The notes: generated by a model not told the origin, from the sequence alone. Positions 25,831 to 38,923 are shown, counted from the first letter of the stretch. The stretch: DNA of 64,000 bases from Sulfitobacter sp. S223 (GCF_025143825.1 NZ_CP083560.1:3286001-3350000), one strand, 5' to 3'. A program made the numbers and translations.

Positions 25831-26944
25831 TAAACCGCTCCAGATGATGATCCACATCGCCGAAGCGGTGGTCAGCCATGACGATACGCTTGGCGATATG
25901 GGCCAGTTCGTATTCTTGCGTCATCGCAATGCCACCGTGCAGCTGGATGCTTTCTTCGCCCACCAGACGGCCCACACGGCCGATGAGGTTTTTGGCTGCT
26001 GACACGTGACGCTCACGTGGGCCGCGCTCATCCTCAAGATGGCCTGCCGCGATGATGACGGCAGAGCGCGCCTGCTCCATCTCGATCAGCAGGTCAGAGA
26101 AGCGGTGCGCCAAAGCCTGAAACGTGCCGATCGGGCGACCGAACTGCTTGCGCGTACCAAGATAGTCTTTGGTCAGATAGCAAGCTGTCTCCATCGCGCC
26201 CAGCGTTTCGGCTGTTTGCGCAACATTCGCCGCAGCAATACGTGCCTCAATCGCGGGAGACGCTGCACCAGCAGCGCCAAGACGTGCAGATGCAGGTACA
26301 GCCACATCCTCAAGCGTCACTTCAGCCGCACGGCCACCAGCCAACAAAGCATAACCCTGAACGGTTACCCCTTTGGCGTCTTTCGGAACAAGGAACAGCG
26401 AAATGCCGTCTGCATCGCCCTGTTCGCCACTTTCACGCGCTGACACCACAAGCATGTCAGCAGCTTCAGCATTCACAACAACGGCTTTACGGCCGCTCAG
26501 GACGATCTCATCGCCCTTTTCTGTCGCGGTTGTGCTGACACGTGTAAGGTCATAGCGACTGGTCGGCTCACCATGGGCGAAGGCCAATTGCAAAGAGCCT
26601 GCGATGATCTCTTCCACGTGGGCCTGCTGGTCGTCATTGCCCAGATCGGCGATCAAGCCACCAGCTAGAACAGCCGTATCGAGGAAAGGCTCAACCACAC
26701 CGGCGCGGCCCAGTTCTTCGAACACCACGGCAAGGTCAAAACCTTTGCCGCCAAAGCCGCCCTGCTCTTCGGTGAAGAGCGCGCCGATGACGCCAAGCTC
26801 GGCCAATTCGGCCCAGATTTCAGACGACATGCCGCTGTCGCTTTCCAAAATCTTGTTACGTGTAGCCGTGTCGTAGCGGTCCCGGAGGAAGCGACGCAGG
26901 CTGTCTTGCAGCATTTGCCGCTCTTCTGTCAGATCAAAATTCAT
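25811..26944 (-). CDS. Acyl-CoA dehydrogenase, small-subunit type (PimD-like)
   Basis: A 377-residue flavoprotein-fold protein. The N-terminal helices, middle beta domain (QLAFAHGEPTSRYDL) and C-terminal helices (QLHGGIAMTQEYELAHIAK) are all present, but the usual C-terminal FAD/catalytic motif GGTxEI is missing; the end reads GDVDHHLERFIALAAA. This asymmetry is known from heteromeric dehydrogenases such as the PimC/PimD pair and mycobacterial steroid FadE pairs, where each subunit provides half a site. It starts five bases after its partner, supporting an obligate complex. Confidence 0.87.
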   Translation of the reverse strand: MNFDLTEERQMLQDSLRRFLRDRYDTATRNKILESDSGMSSEIWAELAELGVIGALFTEEQGGFGGKGFDLAVVFEELGRAGVVEPFLDTAVLAGGLIADLGNDDQQAHVEEIIAGSLQLAFAHGEPTSRYDLTRVSTTATEKGDEIVLSGRKAVVVNAEAADMLVVSARESGEQGDADGISLFLVPKDAKGVTVQGYALLAGGRAAEVTLEDVAVPASARLGAAGAASPAIEARIAAANVAQTAETLGAMETACYLTKDYLGTRKQFGRPIGTFQALAHRFSDLLIEMEQARSAVIIAAGHLEDERGPRERHVSAAKNLIGRVGRLVGEESIQLHGGIAMTQEYELAHIAKRIVMADHRFGDVDHHLERFIALAAA

Positions 26945-26949
26945 GGCCC

Positions 26950-28149
26950 TTAGCTCCCCATCGTGACTTTTGCGATGATCCCGCGCTGGATCTCGTTGGA
27001 TCCCCCGAAGATCGACAATTTGCGGTTGTTGAAATACTTGGCCGCGACCGGACCTGCGTCCAGCGGATCGGGCAGCATTTCGTTCGAGCCTTCGATCGCT
27101 TCGGATGCAAACGGCATCGCGTATGCGCCTGCTGCACGGCGGGCAAGATCGTTGATTTCCTGACGGATGATCGTGCCTTTCACCTTAAGCATTGAGGATT
27201 CAACCCCCGGCGCCTGACCGGCGGCCGCCTTGGAAACGATCCGCAGGTTGGTTGTTGCCATCGCCATCAGATCAATCTCGACCTGCGCAACGCGCGCAGC
27301 AAAATACGGGTTCTCAATAAGTGGCTTGCCACCCGCCATTTCGGAACGTGCCAAACGTTTGACCGTGTTCAAACCAGCCTGAGAAAAGCCGACGCCGGCG
27401 ATGTTTGTCCGCTCATGCGTCAGCAAATACTTCGCATAGGTCCAGCCTTTGTTTTCTTCGCCAACAAGGTTCTCGACAGGCACTTCGACGTCCGTGAACC
27501 ATACTTCGTTCACCTCATGTGTGCCATCCAGCAGGATGATCGGGCGCACTTCGATGCCCGGTGTATCCATGTCGATCAACAGGAATGAAATGCCTTCTTG
27601 CTGCTTCACGTCCTTATCGGTGCGGACGAGGCAGAAGATCATGTTGGCGTGTTGGCCCAGCGTCGTCCACGTTTTCTGGCCGTTCACGATGTAATGCGTG
27701 CCCGCCTCGTTTTTGATGGCTGTCGTCTTGAGAGAGGCAAGGTCAGAACCTGCGCCCGGCTCGGAATAGCCCTGACACCACCAGTCCTCACCGGACAGGA
27801 TGCGCGGCAGCCAGTAATCGTTCTGCTCCTGCGAGCCAAACTTTTGCAGTACGGGCGCAAGCATGCCCAGACCAAAGGGCACAATACGCGGCGCAGAAGC
27901 AGCAGCGGCCTCTTCTTCAAAAATGTGTTTTTGAACGGCGTTCCATTCGGCACCGCCAAATTTCTTGGGCCAGTTCGGCGCAAGCCAGCCTTTTTCGTTC
28001 AGTGTGGCGTGCCAATGCTCCATGTCGGCTTTGGTCAACTCACCTTTTCCGCGCACTTTGGCTTTCATCTCCGGGGTGACTTTTTCCTCCAGAAACGCAC
28101 GCACTTCGTCGCGGAACGCTTTCTCTTCGTCAGAATAGCTCAGATCCAT
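26950..28149 (-). CDS. Acyl-CoA dehydrogenase, large-subunit type (PimC-like)
   Basis: A 399-residue acyl-CoA dehydrogenase. Features in order: an N-terminal helical domain with GWLAPNWPKKFGG, the flavin segment WWCQGYSEPGAGSDLAS, the beta domain NGQKTWTTLGQHA, and the C-terminal IFGGSNEIQRGIIAK, the FAD-contact motif missing from its neighbour. The stretch GWLAPNWPKKFGG is characteristic of the pimeloyl-CoA and steroid side-chain large subunits. It oxidises acyl-CoA to the 2-enoyl-CoA and passes electrons to ETF. The partner follows after five bases. Confidence 0.9.
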   Translation of the reverse strand: MDLSYSDEEKAFRDEVRAFLEEKVTPEMKAKVRGKGELTKADMEHWHATLNEKGWLAPNWPKKFGGAEWNAVQKHIFEEEAAAASAPRIVPFGLGMLAPVLQKFGSQEQNDYWLPRILSGEDWWCQGYSEPGAGSDLASLKTTAIKNEAGTHYIVNGQKTWTTLGQHANMIFCLVRTDKDVKQQEGISFLLIDMDTPGIEVRPIILLDGTHEVNEVWFTDVEVPVENLVGEENKGWTYAKYLLTHERTNIAGVGFSQAGLNTVKRLARSEMAGGKPLIENPYFAARVAQVEIDLMAMATTNLRIVSKAAAGQAPGVESSMLKVKGTIIRQEINDLARRAAGAYAMPFASEAIEGSNEMLPDPLDAGPVAAKYFNNRKLSIFGGSNEIQRGIIAKVTMGS

Positions 28150-28190
28150 TTCGTGTTCCTCCTACAAATCCATTCGATACCGTGTGGACG

Positions 28191-30287
28191 CTACTTAGCG
28201 CCTTGACGGTTTAGGTCTTCAAAACTGCGGCCATCGGCCACAAGCTGTTCTAGCAAGGCGCTTGGCTTCCAGAACCAAGCATCGTCTTGCGCAAAACGCT
28301 TAATATCGGCCAAAACAGCGGGCAGGCCCTGCAAATCAGCCCACTTCAATGGCCCGCCCCAATAACGCGGAAAGCCATAGCCAAAGAGCAGAACCATATC
28401 CACGTCAGCAGGTCGTCGGGCGATGCCTTCCTCCACTACTTTTGCGGCTTCGTTCACCATGGCACACATGTAGCGCCTGACAATCTCCTGATCAGTGAAC
28501 TCACGTGGCGTAATTTTCAATTCAGCTTGCTCGGCGGCGATAAGCTCGGGGATCTTGGGATTGGGCACGCTGGCGCGTTGGCCCTTTTCGTACAGGTAAT
28601 ATCCTTCGCCCGTTTTTTGGCCGAAATGGCCCTGTTCGCAGAGTTTATCGATGTATGTTGGTACCCGCTCTTCGGGATGGCGGTCAGGCGCTTTGCGCTT
28701 GCGAGTCATCCAGCCAATATCAAGGCCGGCAAGGTCTGCGACAGCAAACGGCCCCATGGCAAAACCAAAACCCGTTAGCGCGCGATCAATCTGATAAGGG
28801 GACGCGCCATCGAGCACCATGTGATCTGCCGCCGTCCGGTAAACTGCCAGAATACGGTTGCCGATGAACCCGTCGCAAACGCCCGCGCGCACCGAGATTT
28901 TCCCCAAACGTTTGCCTAGTTCAAACCCTGTCGCGACAACGACTGCAGCGGTTTTGTCGGCAACAACAACTTCGAGAAGCTTCATGATGTGAGCAGGAGA
29001 GAAGAAATGCAGTCCGATCACATCGGCAGGGCGCGATGTGGACGCCGCGATCTCATCGATGTCCAGATATGACGTGTTTGAGGCCAATATTGCGCCTGGC
29101 TTGCAGACGGCGTCCAATTTGCCAAACACTTCTTTCTTGACTGCCATATCCTCAAATACGGCCTCAATCACCAGATCGACCTGCGCAAGGCTGTCATAGC
29201 TCACCGCCACAGTAAGCGCCTGCGTGGTCAGCGCATCAAATTGCTCTTGGGTGATTTTTCCCCGTTTGAGCGCACCGGACAGATTGCCTTCGATCCGGTT
29301 GCGCGCAGCATTGGCCTGCTCTTCACCTGTTTCGATCAATACCACTTGCAATTGCGCCAAGAGAGCCGCCGTTGCAATCCCTGCGCCCATTGTCCCGCCG
29401 CCTATCACTCCGATCGCCTGAAGAGCACGTGGTGTCACGCCTTTGAGTTCGGGCAAGTTACTGACAGCGCGTTCATTAAAGAAGGCGTGGATCATCCCGC
29501 GGCTTTGATCACTTTGCAGCATCTCCATGAACAATTCACGTTCGCGCTGCATACCTTTGTCAAAAGGTAGCTCGGATGCTGCCTGAACAGCGCGGACAGC
29601 GGCACCGGGGCTTAGTTGGCCGCGCGCTTTTTGAAGTGCACCTTCATGGGCCGCGTTCCAATCTATCGGGTCTGCTGCAGGCAGGTCGGACACCACCCGT
29701 CGCGGTGCAGCCGCTGCGATCAGGTCCATCGCATAAGCTACGCCAACCTCTTGCGGATCACCCTCTTTGATCTCATCAACAATGCCCATGTCCAAAGCTT
29801 CTGTTGCTTTGACCTGCCGTCCTGATGTGATCACTTCGATCGCTTTGTTTGCTCCGGTTAGGCGCGGCAGCCGTTGAGTGCCTCCGGCCCCAGGCAAGAG
29901 CCCCAGGTGAACCTCAGGCAAACCAACCCGGGCGCTCGGCTGTGCAATTCGGTAATGCGTAGCCAAAGCGATTTCCAACCCGCCGCCAAGAGAAACACCA
30001 TGCATTGATGCGACCACGAGCAAAGGCGAACCTTCAATCCGCGCACATAGATCCCCCAGAAATGGCTCCATCGGCGGTTTGCCAAACTCGGTTATATCTG
30101 CACCTGCGATAAACGCGCGGCCATCCCCCACGATAACAACTGCTTTTATATCAGGGTCGGCTTCCGCGCGATCCATGCCGTCCGATAGCCCCTGCCGCAC
30201 GGCCTGCGACAGCGCATTGACCGGCGGGTTCTGGATGCGCAGGATGGCGACAGGGCCGTTAACAGAAAAAGATACGGGGACGGACAT
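28191..30287 (-). CDS. Bifunctional enoyl-CoA hydratase / 3-hydroxyacyl-CoA dehydrogenase (FadJ/PimF-like)
   Basis: A 698-residue enzyme with an N-terminal crotonase domain (residues about 1-180; RAFIAGADITEF and HLGLLPGAGGTQRLPRLTG with the catalytic Glu upstream) and a C-terminal 3-hydroxyacyl-CoA dehydrogenase. The NAD fold starts with GVIGGGTMGAGI near 295, and GLHFFSPAHIMKLLE carries the catalytic His. It hydrates enoyl-CoA and oxidises the 3-hydroxyacyl-CoA. AAGGAGAA precedes the ATG at 30287; a longer frame would overlap the IclR gene. It has the architecture of PimF in pim operons. No thiolase gene follows. Confidence 0.92.
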   Translation of the reverse strand: MSVPVSFSVNGPVAILRIQNPPVNALSQAVRQGLSDGMDRAEADPDIKAVVIVGDGRAFIAGADITEFGKPPMEPFLGDLCARIEGSPLLVVASMHGVSLGGGLEIALATHYRIAQPSARVGLPEVHLGLLPGAGGTQRLPRLTGANKAIEVITSGRQVKATEALDMGIVDEIKEGDPQEVGVAYAMDLIAAAAPRRVVSDLPAADPIDWNAAHEGALQKARGQLSPGAAVRAVQAASELPFDKGMQRERELFMEMLQSDQSRGMIHAFFNERAVSNLPELKGVTPRALQAIGVIGGGTMGAGIATAALLAQLQVVLIETGEEQANAARNRIEGNLSGALKRGKITQEQFDALTTQALTVAVSYDSLAQVDLVIEAVFEDMAVKKEVFGKLDAVCKPGAILASNTSYLDIDEIAASTSRPADVIGLHFFSPAHIMKLLEVVVADKTAAVVVATGFELGKRLGKISVRAGVCDGFIGNRILAVYRTAADHMVLDGASPYQIDRALTGFGFAMGPFAVADLAGLDIGWMTRKRKAPDRHPEERVPTYIDKLCEQGHFGQKTGEGYYLYEKGQRASVPNPKIPELIAAEQAELKITPREFTDQEIVRRYMCAMVNEAAKVVEEGIARRPADVDMVLLFGYGFPRYWGGPLKWADLQGLPAVLADIKRFAQDDAWFWKPSALLEQLVADGRSFEDLNRQGAK

Positions 30288-30303
30288 TGATTTCTCCTTG
30301 AGT

Positions 30304-31080
30304 TTATCCACGGCGGCATAGCGCTGGCGCACATCCGGTGCGATTTTCGAGTTCTTTTACAAGCGCGTGCAAAGCGGGACCCACGTCATTCTGCATGCGC
30401 TTTCTAGGAAGTGCATCTGGCGTGCCTCCACATGTAAATGCGACAGCTTCACCAAATTCATTTGCGTAATAGGGAACGCTAACCGCGTTGACTGTACTAG
30501 CGTATCGCGTGACATCGGGCGTAATGACAAAGCCGCGTGCCAACAATTGGTCATAGCCCTTTTGCCTAAAAATCTGCATGTCCTCATCAGGGCTCATACT
30601 GGCGAACCGCTCATCATCAAGCGCGGCAAGATAGGCCATACCAGAAGAAGATCCATGCACAGGTATGCGATGGCCCGGTTCTAACCAGATCGCCGAAGCA
30701 GTGGCGGGCCGCCAGGTCCGCACCAACATCATGCGGTCTGAATCCCTCACCGAAATGAGGGCAAGAGTACCGGTTGCATCCGCGAGGCGCTGCATATCGT
30801 CGCTTACCATATCAACAAAGCCAACGGAAACCGACGCAACAGAACCTAGTACAATTGCGGCTGGTCCAAGCCGGAAGCGGTCATTCCTGCCCCCGTGGCT
30901 GAGATATCCAAGTTCGCACAACGTATAGGTAAGTCTGGAGATAGTTGGTTTTGGCAGTCCGGTCCGGTCAGCGATTTGGGCATGGGTCAAGCCGTTGTCA
31001 CTGGCGCGAAACGCCCGCAATACGTCTAAGCCACGCGCTAGCGTGTTCGCAAATTTGCGATCTGTAACCTGGCCTGTCAT
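30304..31080 (-). CDS. IclR-family transcriptional regulator of the acyl-CoA operon
   Basis: The protein has 258 residues. An N-terminal winged helix (GLTHAQIADRTGLPKPTISR, about 29-48) is followed by the IclR effector-binding domain (GHRIPVHGSSSGMAYLAAL near 130-150). IclR proteins of this kind sense aromatic or dicarboxylic intermediates (PcaR, PobR, IclR). It is first in the operon, 16 bases before the bifunctional enzyme, so it likely regulates itself together with the pathway. Two perfect inverted repeats upstream (31107-31123, 31161-31175) are candidate operators. Confidence 0.9.
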   Translation of the reverse strand: MTGQVTDRKFANTLARGLDVLRAFRASDNGLTHAQIADRTGLPKPTISRLTYTLCELGYLSHGGRNDRFRLGPAAIVLGSVASVSVGFVDMVSDDMQRLADATGTLALISVRDSDRMMLVRTWRPATASAIWLEPGHRIPVHGSSSGMAYLAALDDERFASMSPDEDMQIFRQKGYDQLLARGFVITPDVTRYASTVNAVSVPYYANEFGEAVAFTCGGTPDALPRKRMQNDVGPALHALVKELENRTGCAPALCRRG

Positions 31081-31106
31081 TCGGCCACCAAAGAATTAAA
31101 TTTCGC

Positions 31107-31123
31107 TGTCATAGAAGATGACA
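31107..31123. promoter_or_regulatory. Inverted repeat upstream of IclR-type regulator (proximal)
   Basis: A perfect 6-bp dyad, TGTCAT-N5-ATGACA, 27-43 bases before the regulator start. That position would overlap a promoter, fitting autoregulation. Function inferred. Confidence 0.4.
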
Positions 31124-31160
31124 TAATGAGGATCGGAACGATGATGTCTACAGACAACTG

Positions 31161-31175
31161 CGGAACGGTGTTCCG
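31161..31175. promoter_or_regulatory. Inverted repeat upstream of IclR-type regulator (distal)
   Basis: A perfect dyad, CGGAAC-GGT-GTTCCG, about 81-95 bases before the start codon. A further half-site CGGAAC lies 27 bases nearer the gene at 31134-31139. GGAA/TTCC arms resemble IclR-family operators. Confidence 0.45.
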
Positions 31176-31311
31176 AAAATGGACATTCTGGGGTTTTTAT
31201 TGAGATTTTTGGAAAAGATTGAGCTCTCGAGCTGAGACCTAGCGACCCTGATAAAAGTGATAGAGCTAAGTGCCTGGATGTACGTGTCAACATCTCACTC
31301 GTAAACAAGCG

Positions 31312-31346
31312 AAAGCCCCGGCGGGATGAACCATCGGGGCTTTTTT
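31312..31346. terminator. Hairpin terminator after the rRNA operon
   Basis: A stem of AAAGCCCCG with CGGGGCTTT and a 14-base loop lies about 45 bases beyond 5S. The T-run is longest on the plus strand (six T), while on the minus strand, in the direction of rRNA transcription, only TTT follows. Probably bidirectional. Confidence 0.6.
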
Positions 31347-31388
31347 GTAGCATTGTAATGAGAGATACTCACTATCTGGACTTGTTAG

Positions 31389-31505
<117 letters not shown>

Positions 31506-31595
31506 AAACAAATTCAGATAGTGTCCAAGTCAGTACAACTGATGTGTGTGTATGCTTTTGATTGTCTAGAAACAGAAGTCTATCTGTTACTGGAT

Positions 31596-34433
<2,838 letters not shown>

Positions 34434-34821
34434 GATCCAGAAAGAGAAAGACTTGCGTCTCTCGTGGATAACAGAAGCTGGTAAGAAACTGTCATCCCTG
34501 TTTCCAGATCAAAAGCATACATAACTGTTGCAGACCCGTGCAGGGCTGCAACTTTTCGAGTGGCCTTACGACCACTCCGGTTAGTGTACTTGACTTGGAC
34601 AACACTGTCGCTTTCAGCAGGCAGACATCTGGGGGACCGAGGAAACAGTCCATGCAAATGCTCGCGTCACCCTTGCGGGATCAGCACCCACTGAGATCAT
34701 CGCCACACTCGGCGCGACCATACAGTGCTGTAATTTGTATCTCTCTTTACGATGTTAATTCGTCTGTAGAACAGACGTCCAAGAAGTCTGATGACTGCTT
34801 GAAGATGTGTTCTACGTGTAA
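34434..34821. other. 16S-23S spacer, 23S-proximal part
   Basis: Spacer between tRNA-Ala and 23S. It must carry the 23S processing stem and antitermination signals. No gene is seen. Confidence 0.6.
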
Positions 34822-34897
34822 TGGTGGAGCCTAGGAGGATCGAACTCCTGACCTCCTGAATGCAAATCAGGCGCTCTCCCAGCTGAGCTAAGGCCCC
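34822..34897 (-). tRNA. tRNA-Ala (TGC anticodon)
   Basis: A 76-nt cloverleaf including an encoded CCA. The acceptor stem is GGGGCCT with AGGCTCC, which contains the G3-U70 pair that defines alanine tRNAs. The anticodon loop reads TTTGCAT, anticodon TGC; the T-arm loop is TTCGATC. It lies in the 16S-23S spacer after tRNA-Ile, the standard order. Confidence 0.95.
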
Positions 34898-34917
34898 ATC
34901 AGTCCCTTACGGGATCA

Positions 34918-34994
<77 letters not shown>

Positions 34995-35141
34995 ATACGA
35001 GCGGTAGCTCGTGTTCTGTTTCTGAAGAGATATGAGGACGGCTCGGTCCGAAGAACATCCTAAGATGTTCCAAATATGGACAGCTTTGTTTGCTGTCCTG
35101 CTAAGTGTTTCACGAGCTAGGCAAGCCTAGTTACTAGAAAC

Positions 35142-36612
<1,471 letters not shown>

Positions 36613-37274
36613 AAATGATCTTACGATCATATCCTTGACGTCGAACCTCTGCACATCGTCCTGCACTACTTACTGAATAGTACAGGCGTTTTTCTCCGTT
36701 TGATGTACTAAAGATTACCAAAGTAATCGAAAGTCCGTCAAACAGTGAAGCTGACACTCTATCATCGACCGAAGCCTAAGAGCGCGATATACAGACGTTG
36801 ATCCATCGAAATAGACCAAACCGCCCACATATCTCTTCAGATATTCAATTTTCAAATAACGTAGAGACAAATATCAACCGGATGCGCCATATCTTATTGG
36901 CGCGCCCGCCCGTCAGTACCTCTGATTTTCTTCCTTCGCTTCCTTCCCTCCGCGTCTCCGCTTCGTTCCGTCCGCTGCCCCGTAGCTCATTGCTGCGCTT
37001 CGGTAAGGGGGGTTCTAGGGTTTGTTCACCAAACCCGCAAGCGCTTTTTTCACAGAAATGACCAAAAGGTCCATTTTTCTGAGCCGCGCCGATATTCGTC
37101 TTTGTTTTCCCTTATTTTTATGGCCCTGCTGAAGATGTCTGCCAAATACTTTTTATCCACACCTCTGTCATTTCCGTGAAAACTTGCGGCAGTGGGCAAA
37201 AATTGGGCATGCTTTTCGGCGGAATCGGCCAGTTCCACCCCGACTCGCCGTAAATCAGAGGAATCAAACCCGAC
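36613..37274. promoter_or_regulatory. rRNA operon leader and promoter region
   Basis: About 660 bases upstream of 16S without a convincing gene. On the minus strand the stretch near 36841-36863 (TTATTTGAAAATTGAATA) resembles the conserved pre-16S leader of Rhodobacterales. A promoter candidate with -35 TTGCGG (37035-37040) and -10 TAGAAC (37012-37017) at 17-base spacing lies about 400 bases upstream. Short frames here look like chance. Confidence 0.5.
37018..37036. promoter_or_regulatory. Perfect dyad inside the candidate rRNA promoter spacer
   Basis: GGGTTTG-TTCAC-CAAACCC is a perfect 7-bp inverted repeat filling the spacer between the -35 and -10 candidates. It could be a repressor site or a cruciform-prone element controlling rRNA synthesis. 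No regulator can be named. Confidence 0.4.
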
Positions 37275-37982
37275 TCAGACCCGCGGTTTTGCCGCCGATC
37301 CCATGTAAATGATCGCTGTCAGCGGCAATCGACCGAATATCAGGTCACCACGGCGACTGATTCCTCTTGGACCAAGCCCTGTGAGCTTGCCGACTTTCAT
37401 TCCGGCGGCCTGCAAACCGGCCCGGAGCTCCGAGGGTTTAATAAACATGTCTGGATCATGCGTGCCTTTGGGAAGCAGACGCAGCACGTCTTCTGCTATT
37501 GTTATAGTAGCAAGGCGGGCCAGCGGATTACGATTGATCGTATCGAACAGAAACATGCCCCCAGGTTTGAGAACACGGGAAACTTCATCCAGAACCGCCT
37601 GCAGATCCGTGACATGCTCTAATACATCTACACAGACGACCACATCAAAGGCGCCATCAGAATACGGCAGCGCCTCCCCTACTCCTATATCATACTGTAT
37701 ACTGCGGTCATGAGCGTGGTCGCGCGCTGCTGCAATCGCCTCGGCAGCCGGGTCGATGCCTGTCACATGGGCACCTCGATCATCCAGCGCTTCTGCCATG
37801 AACCCACCAGCGCAGCCAAGATCCAACACCTTTTTGCCCTGCCAGTTATAGAGTGTGTCGAAGTATCCAAGCCTGCCGGGCACCATATTCTTGAGCGTGC
37901 GGACCCAGCGAATGTCGTCAGACCACCACTGGCTGGCCACATCATCGTAGAGTTTCAGATTATTGCGCGCATTCTGGTCCAT
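37275..37982 (-). CDS. UbiG-like SAM-dependent O-methyltransferase
   Basis: The protein has 235 residues. The SAM-binding motif is KVLDLGCAGGFMAE near 50-63, followed by VTGIDPAAEAI, DVVVCVDVLEHV and LKPGGMFLFDTINRN. LRLLPKGTHDPDMFIKPSEL matches the diagnostic C-terminal stretch of UbiG, which methylates hydroxyl groups on ubiquinone precursors. The N terminus lacks the usual UbiG lead, so it may be a divergent copy acting on another quinone-like substrate. It is a single gene just upstream (in minus orientation) of the rRNA operon; a 16-bp palindrome sits about 21 bases before its start. Confidence 0.8.
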   Translation of the reverse strand: MDQNARNNLKLYDDVASQWWSDDIRWVRTLKNMVPGRLGYFDTLYNWQGKKVLDLGCAGGFMAEALDDRGAHVTGIDPAAEAIAAARDHAHDRSIQYDIGVGEALPYSDGAFDVVVCVDVLEHVTDLQAVLDEVSRVLKPGGMFLFDTINRNPLARLATITIAEDVLRLLPKGTHDPDMFIKPSELRAGLQAAGMKVGKLTGLGPRGISRRGDLIFGRLPLTAIIYMGSAAKPRV

Positions 37983-38289
37983 CGGAAGCCTCGTTCGATC
38001 AGGGTGTAGTACTACACCTAGAGCAGCAGCAGCATTTTGCGATGCGCGTCGCGAACATCGCTCCGGTTGGGCGGTTGCCGACTAAGGGGACTTTACTGAA
38101 GAATGTATAGTCCACTCTTCCCTCACCTTACTATGACTCTAAATCGTGGGACGCTTACAGGTAGTGGCAGCTCTTGTTTGGTGAGGTGGGACGCCTTCAC
38201 TATACCAAGTGAGGAATGCCTAATTGATGCACTTTACTCACAGCGTCAGCAGACGCACGAAATCAGCCTATCGGTGACGGCTCAGGAAC
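37983..38289. other. Intergenic region upstream of methyltransferase and pseudogene
   Basis: About 300 bases containing the palindrome at 38003-38018 and no intact gene. The part from about 38190 (a frame reading CLIDALY) may belong to the decayed oxidoreductase, but the match is too short to include. Confidence 0.4.
38003..38018. promoter_or_regulatory. Perfect 16-bp palindrome upstream of UbiG-like gene
   Basis: GGTGTAGTACTACACC is self-complementary over all 16 bases and ends 21 bases before the minus-strand start at 37982. The size and symmetry suit a dimeric repressor. The regulator is unknown. Confidence 0.5.
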
Positions 38290-38923
38290 CCAGCGACTGG
38301 CAATCGTGTTGGCTCAACGGGGGGGGATGGACTTTCTGACCGCCTTCGAGGGGCGTGAGGATGACATTCGCCCCTGTTCGCATCAGAACCAGACGGACAG
38401 CGGCGACCGACGCCACAATCGCCGCGTCTCCGGGAGATCATCGGGATCATGGACTGGGACATGGCACAATGTGTGGAGAGGGATGTGACGTTTCATTTTT
38501 ATATACTTGGGCGCAAAGCGCTGATGTGACCGGCTTAACCCAGATGTGGTTATCGTTCCGACGGGCAGACTGCCAAACATGGAACTATTCGAGCAGCACG
38601 ACGACCAACCGCATGCCGTCTCCTCTTGGGGCACTATTTCAGGTGATGTAAAGCCCGCAGGCAATTTTCTGATCTATGACGAATGTGGAGATCACCCCGC
38701 CTTGCAGGCAGCCGGGATTGCAGCGAAGGCAGGTGCGTCAGTTGAAACAATGACGCCGCACCGCATCCTTTCGGCAGATGTGATGGCGATGAACCTTGTC
38801 CCTTACATGCGCTCGTTTCAGGATATGGATGCGACTTTTACCGTGACGCGCCACCGTGAGGGGATCTCGCGCAGCGGCAACAAACTGATCGCGACGATTG
38901 GGGCAGAGCATATCGAACTCTAA
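38290..38923 (+). pseudogene. Decayed NADH:flavin oxidoreductase / N-methylproline demethylase-like gene
   Basis: Fragments of the C-terminal FAD domain of the 2,4-dienoyl-CoA reductase/trimethylamine dehydrogenase-like family are read in order but in changing frames: RLAIVLAQRG (about 38298), FEGREDDI (38347), EIIGIMDW (about 38430), ERDVTFHF (about 38477), TWAQSADVTG (about 38507), then an open frame from 38536 reading LNPDVVIVPTGRLPNMELF to a stop at 38923. Restoring one base near 38535 joins TWAQSADVTG to LNPDVVIV. The intact family is about 680 residues; the TIM-barrel half is absent and the 3' end is cut early. The 125-residue open remainder is therefore not expected to be functional. 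Confidence 0.7.

Larger units (their letters stand above)
31081..31388. other. Intergenic region between iclR-type gene and 5S rRNA
   Basis: About 308 bases without a credible gene. They contain two inverted repeats upstream of the IclR-type regulator and a hairpin with T-runs near the end of the rRNA operon. No tRNA-fMet follows 5S here, although many related rRNA operons carry one. Confidence 0.6.

Noticed and set aside
36798-37061. An 87-codon plus-strand frame upstream of 16S
   Set aside because: It crosses the rRNA leader and promoter region, is low in complexity and has no family features.
38103-38339. A 78-codon frame before the oxidoreductase remnant
   Set aside because: Only a seven-residue stretch (CLIDALY) might belong to the decayed gene; too short to call.
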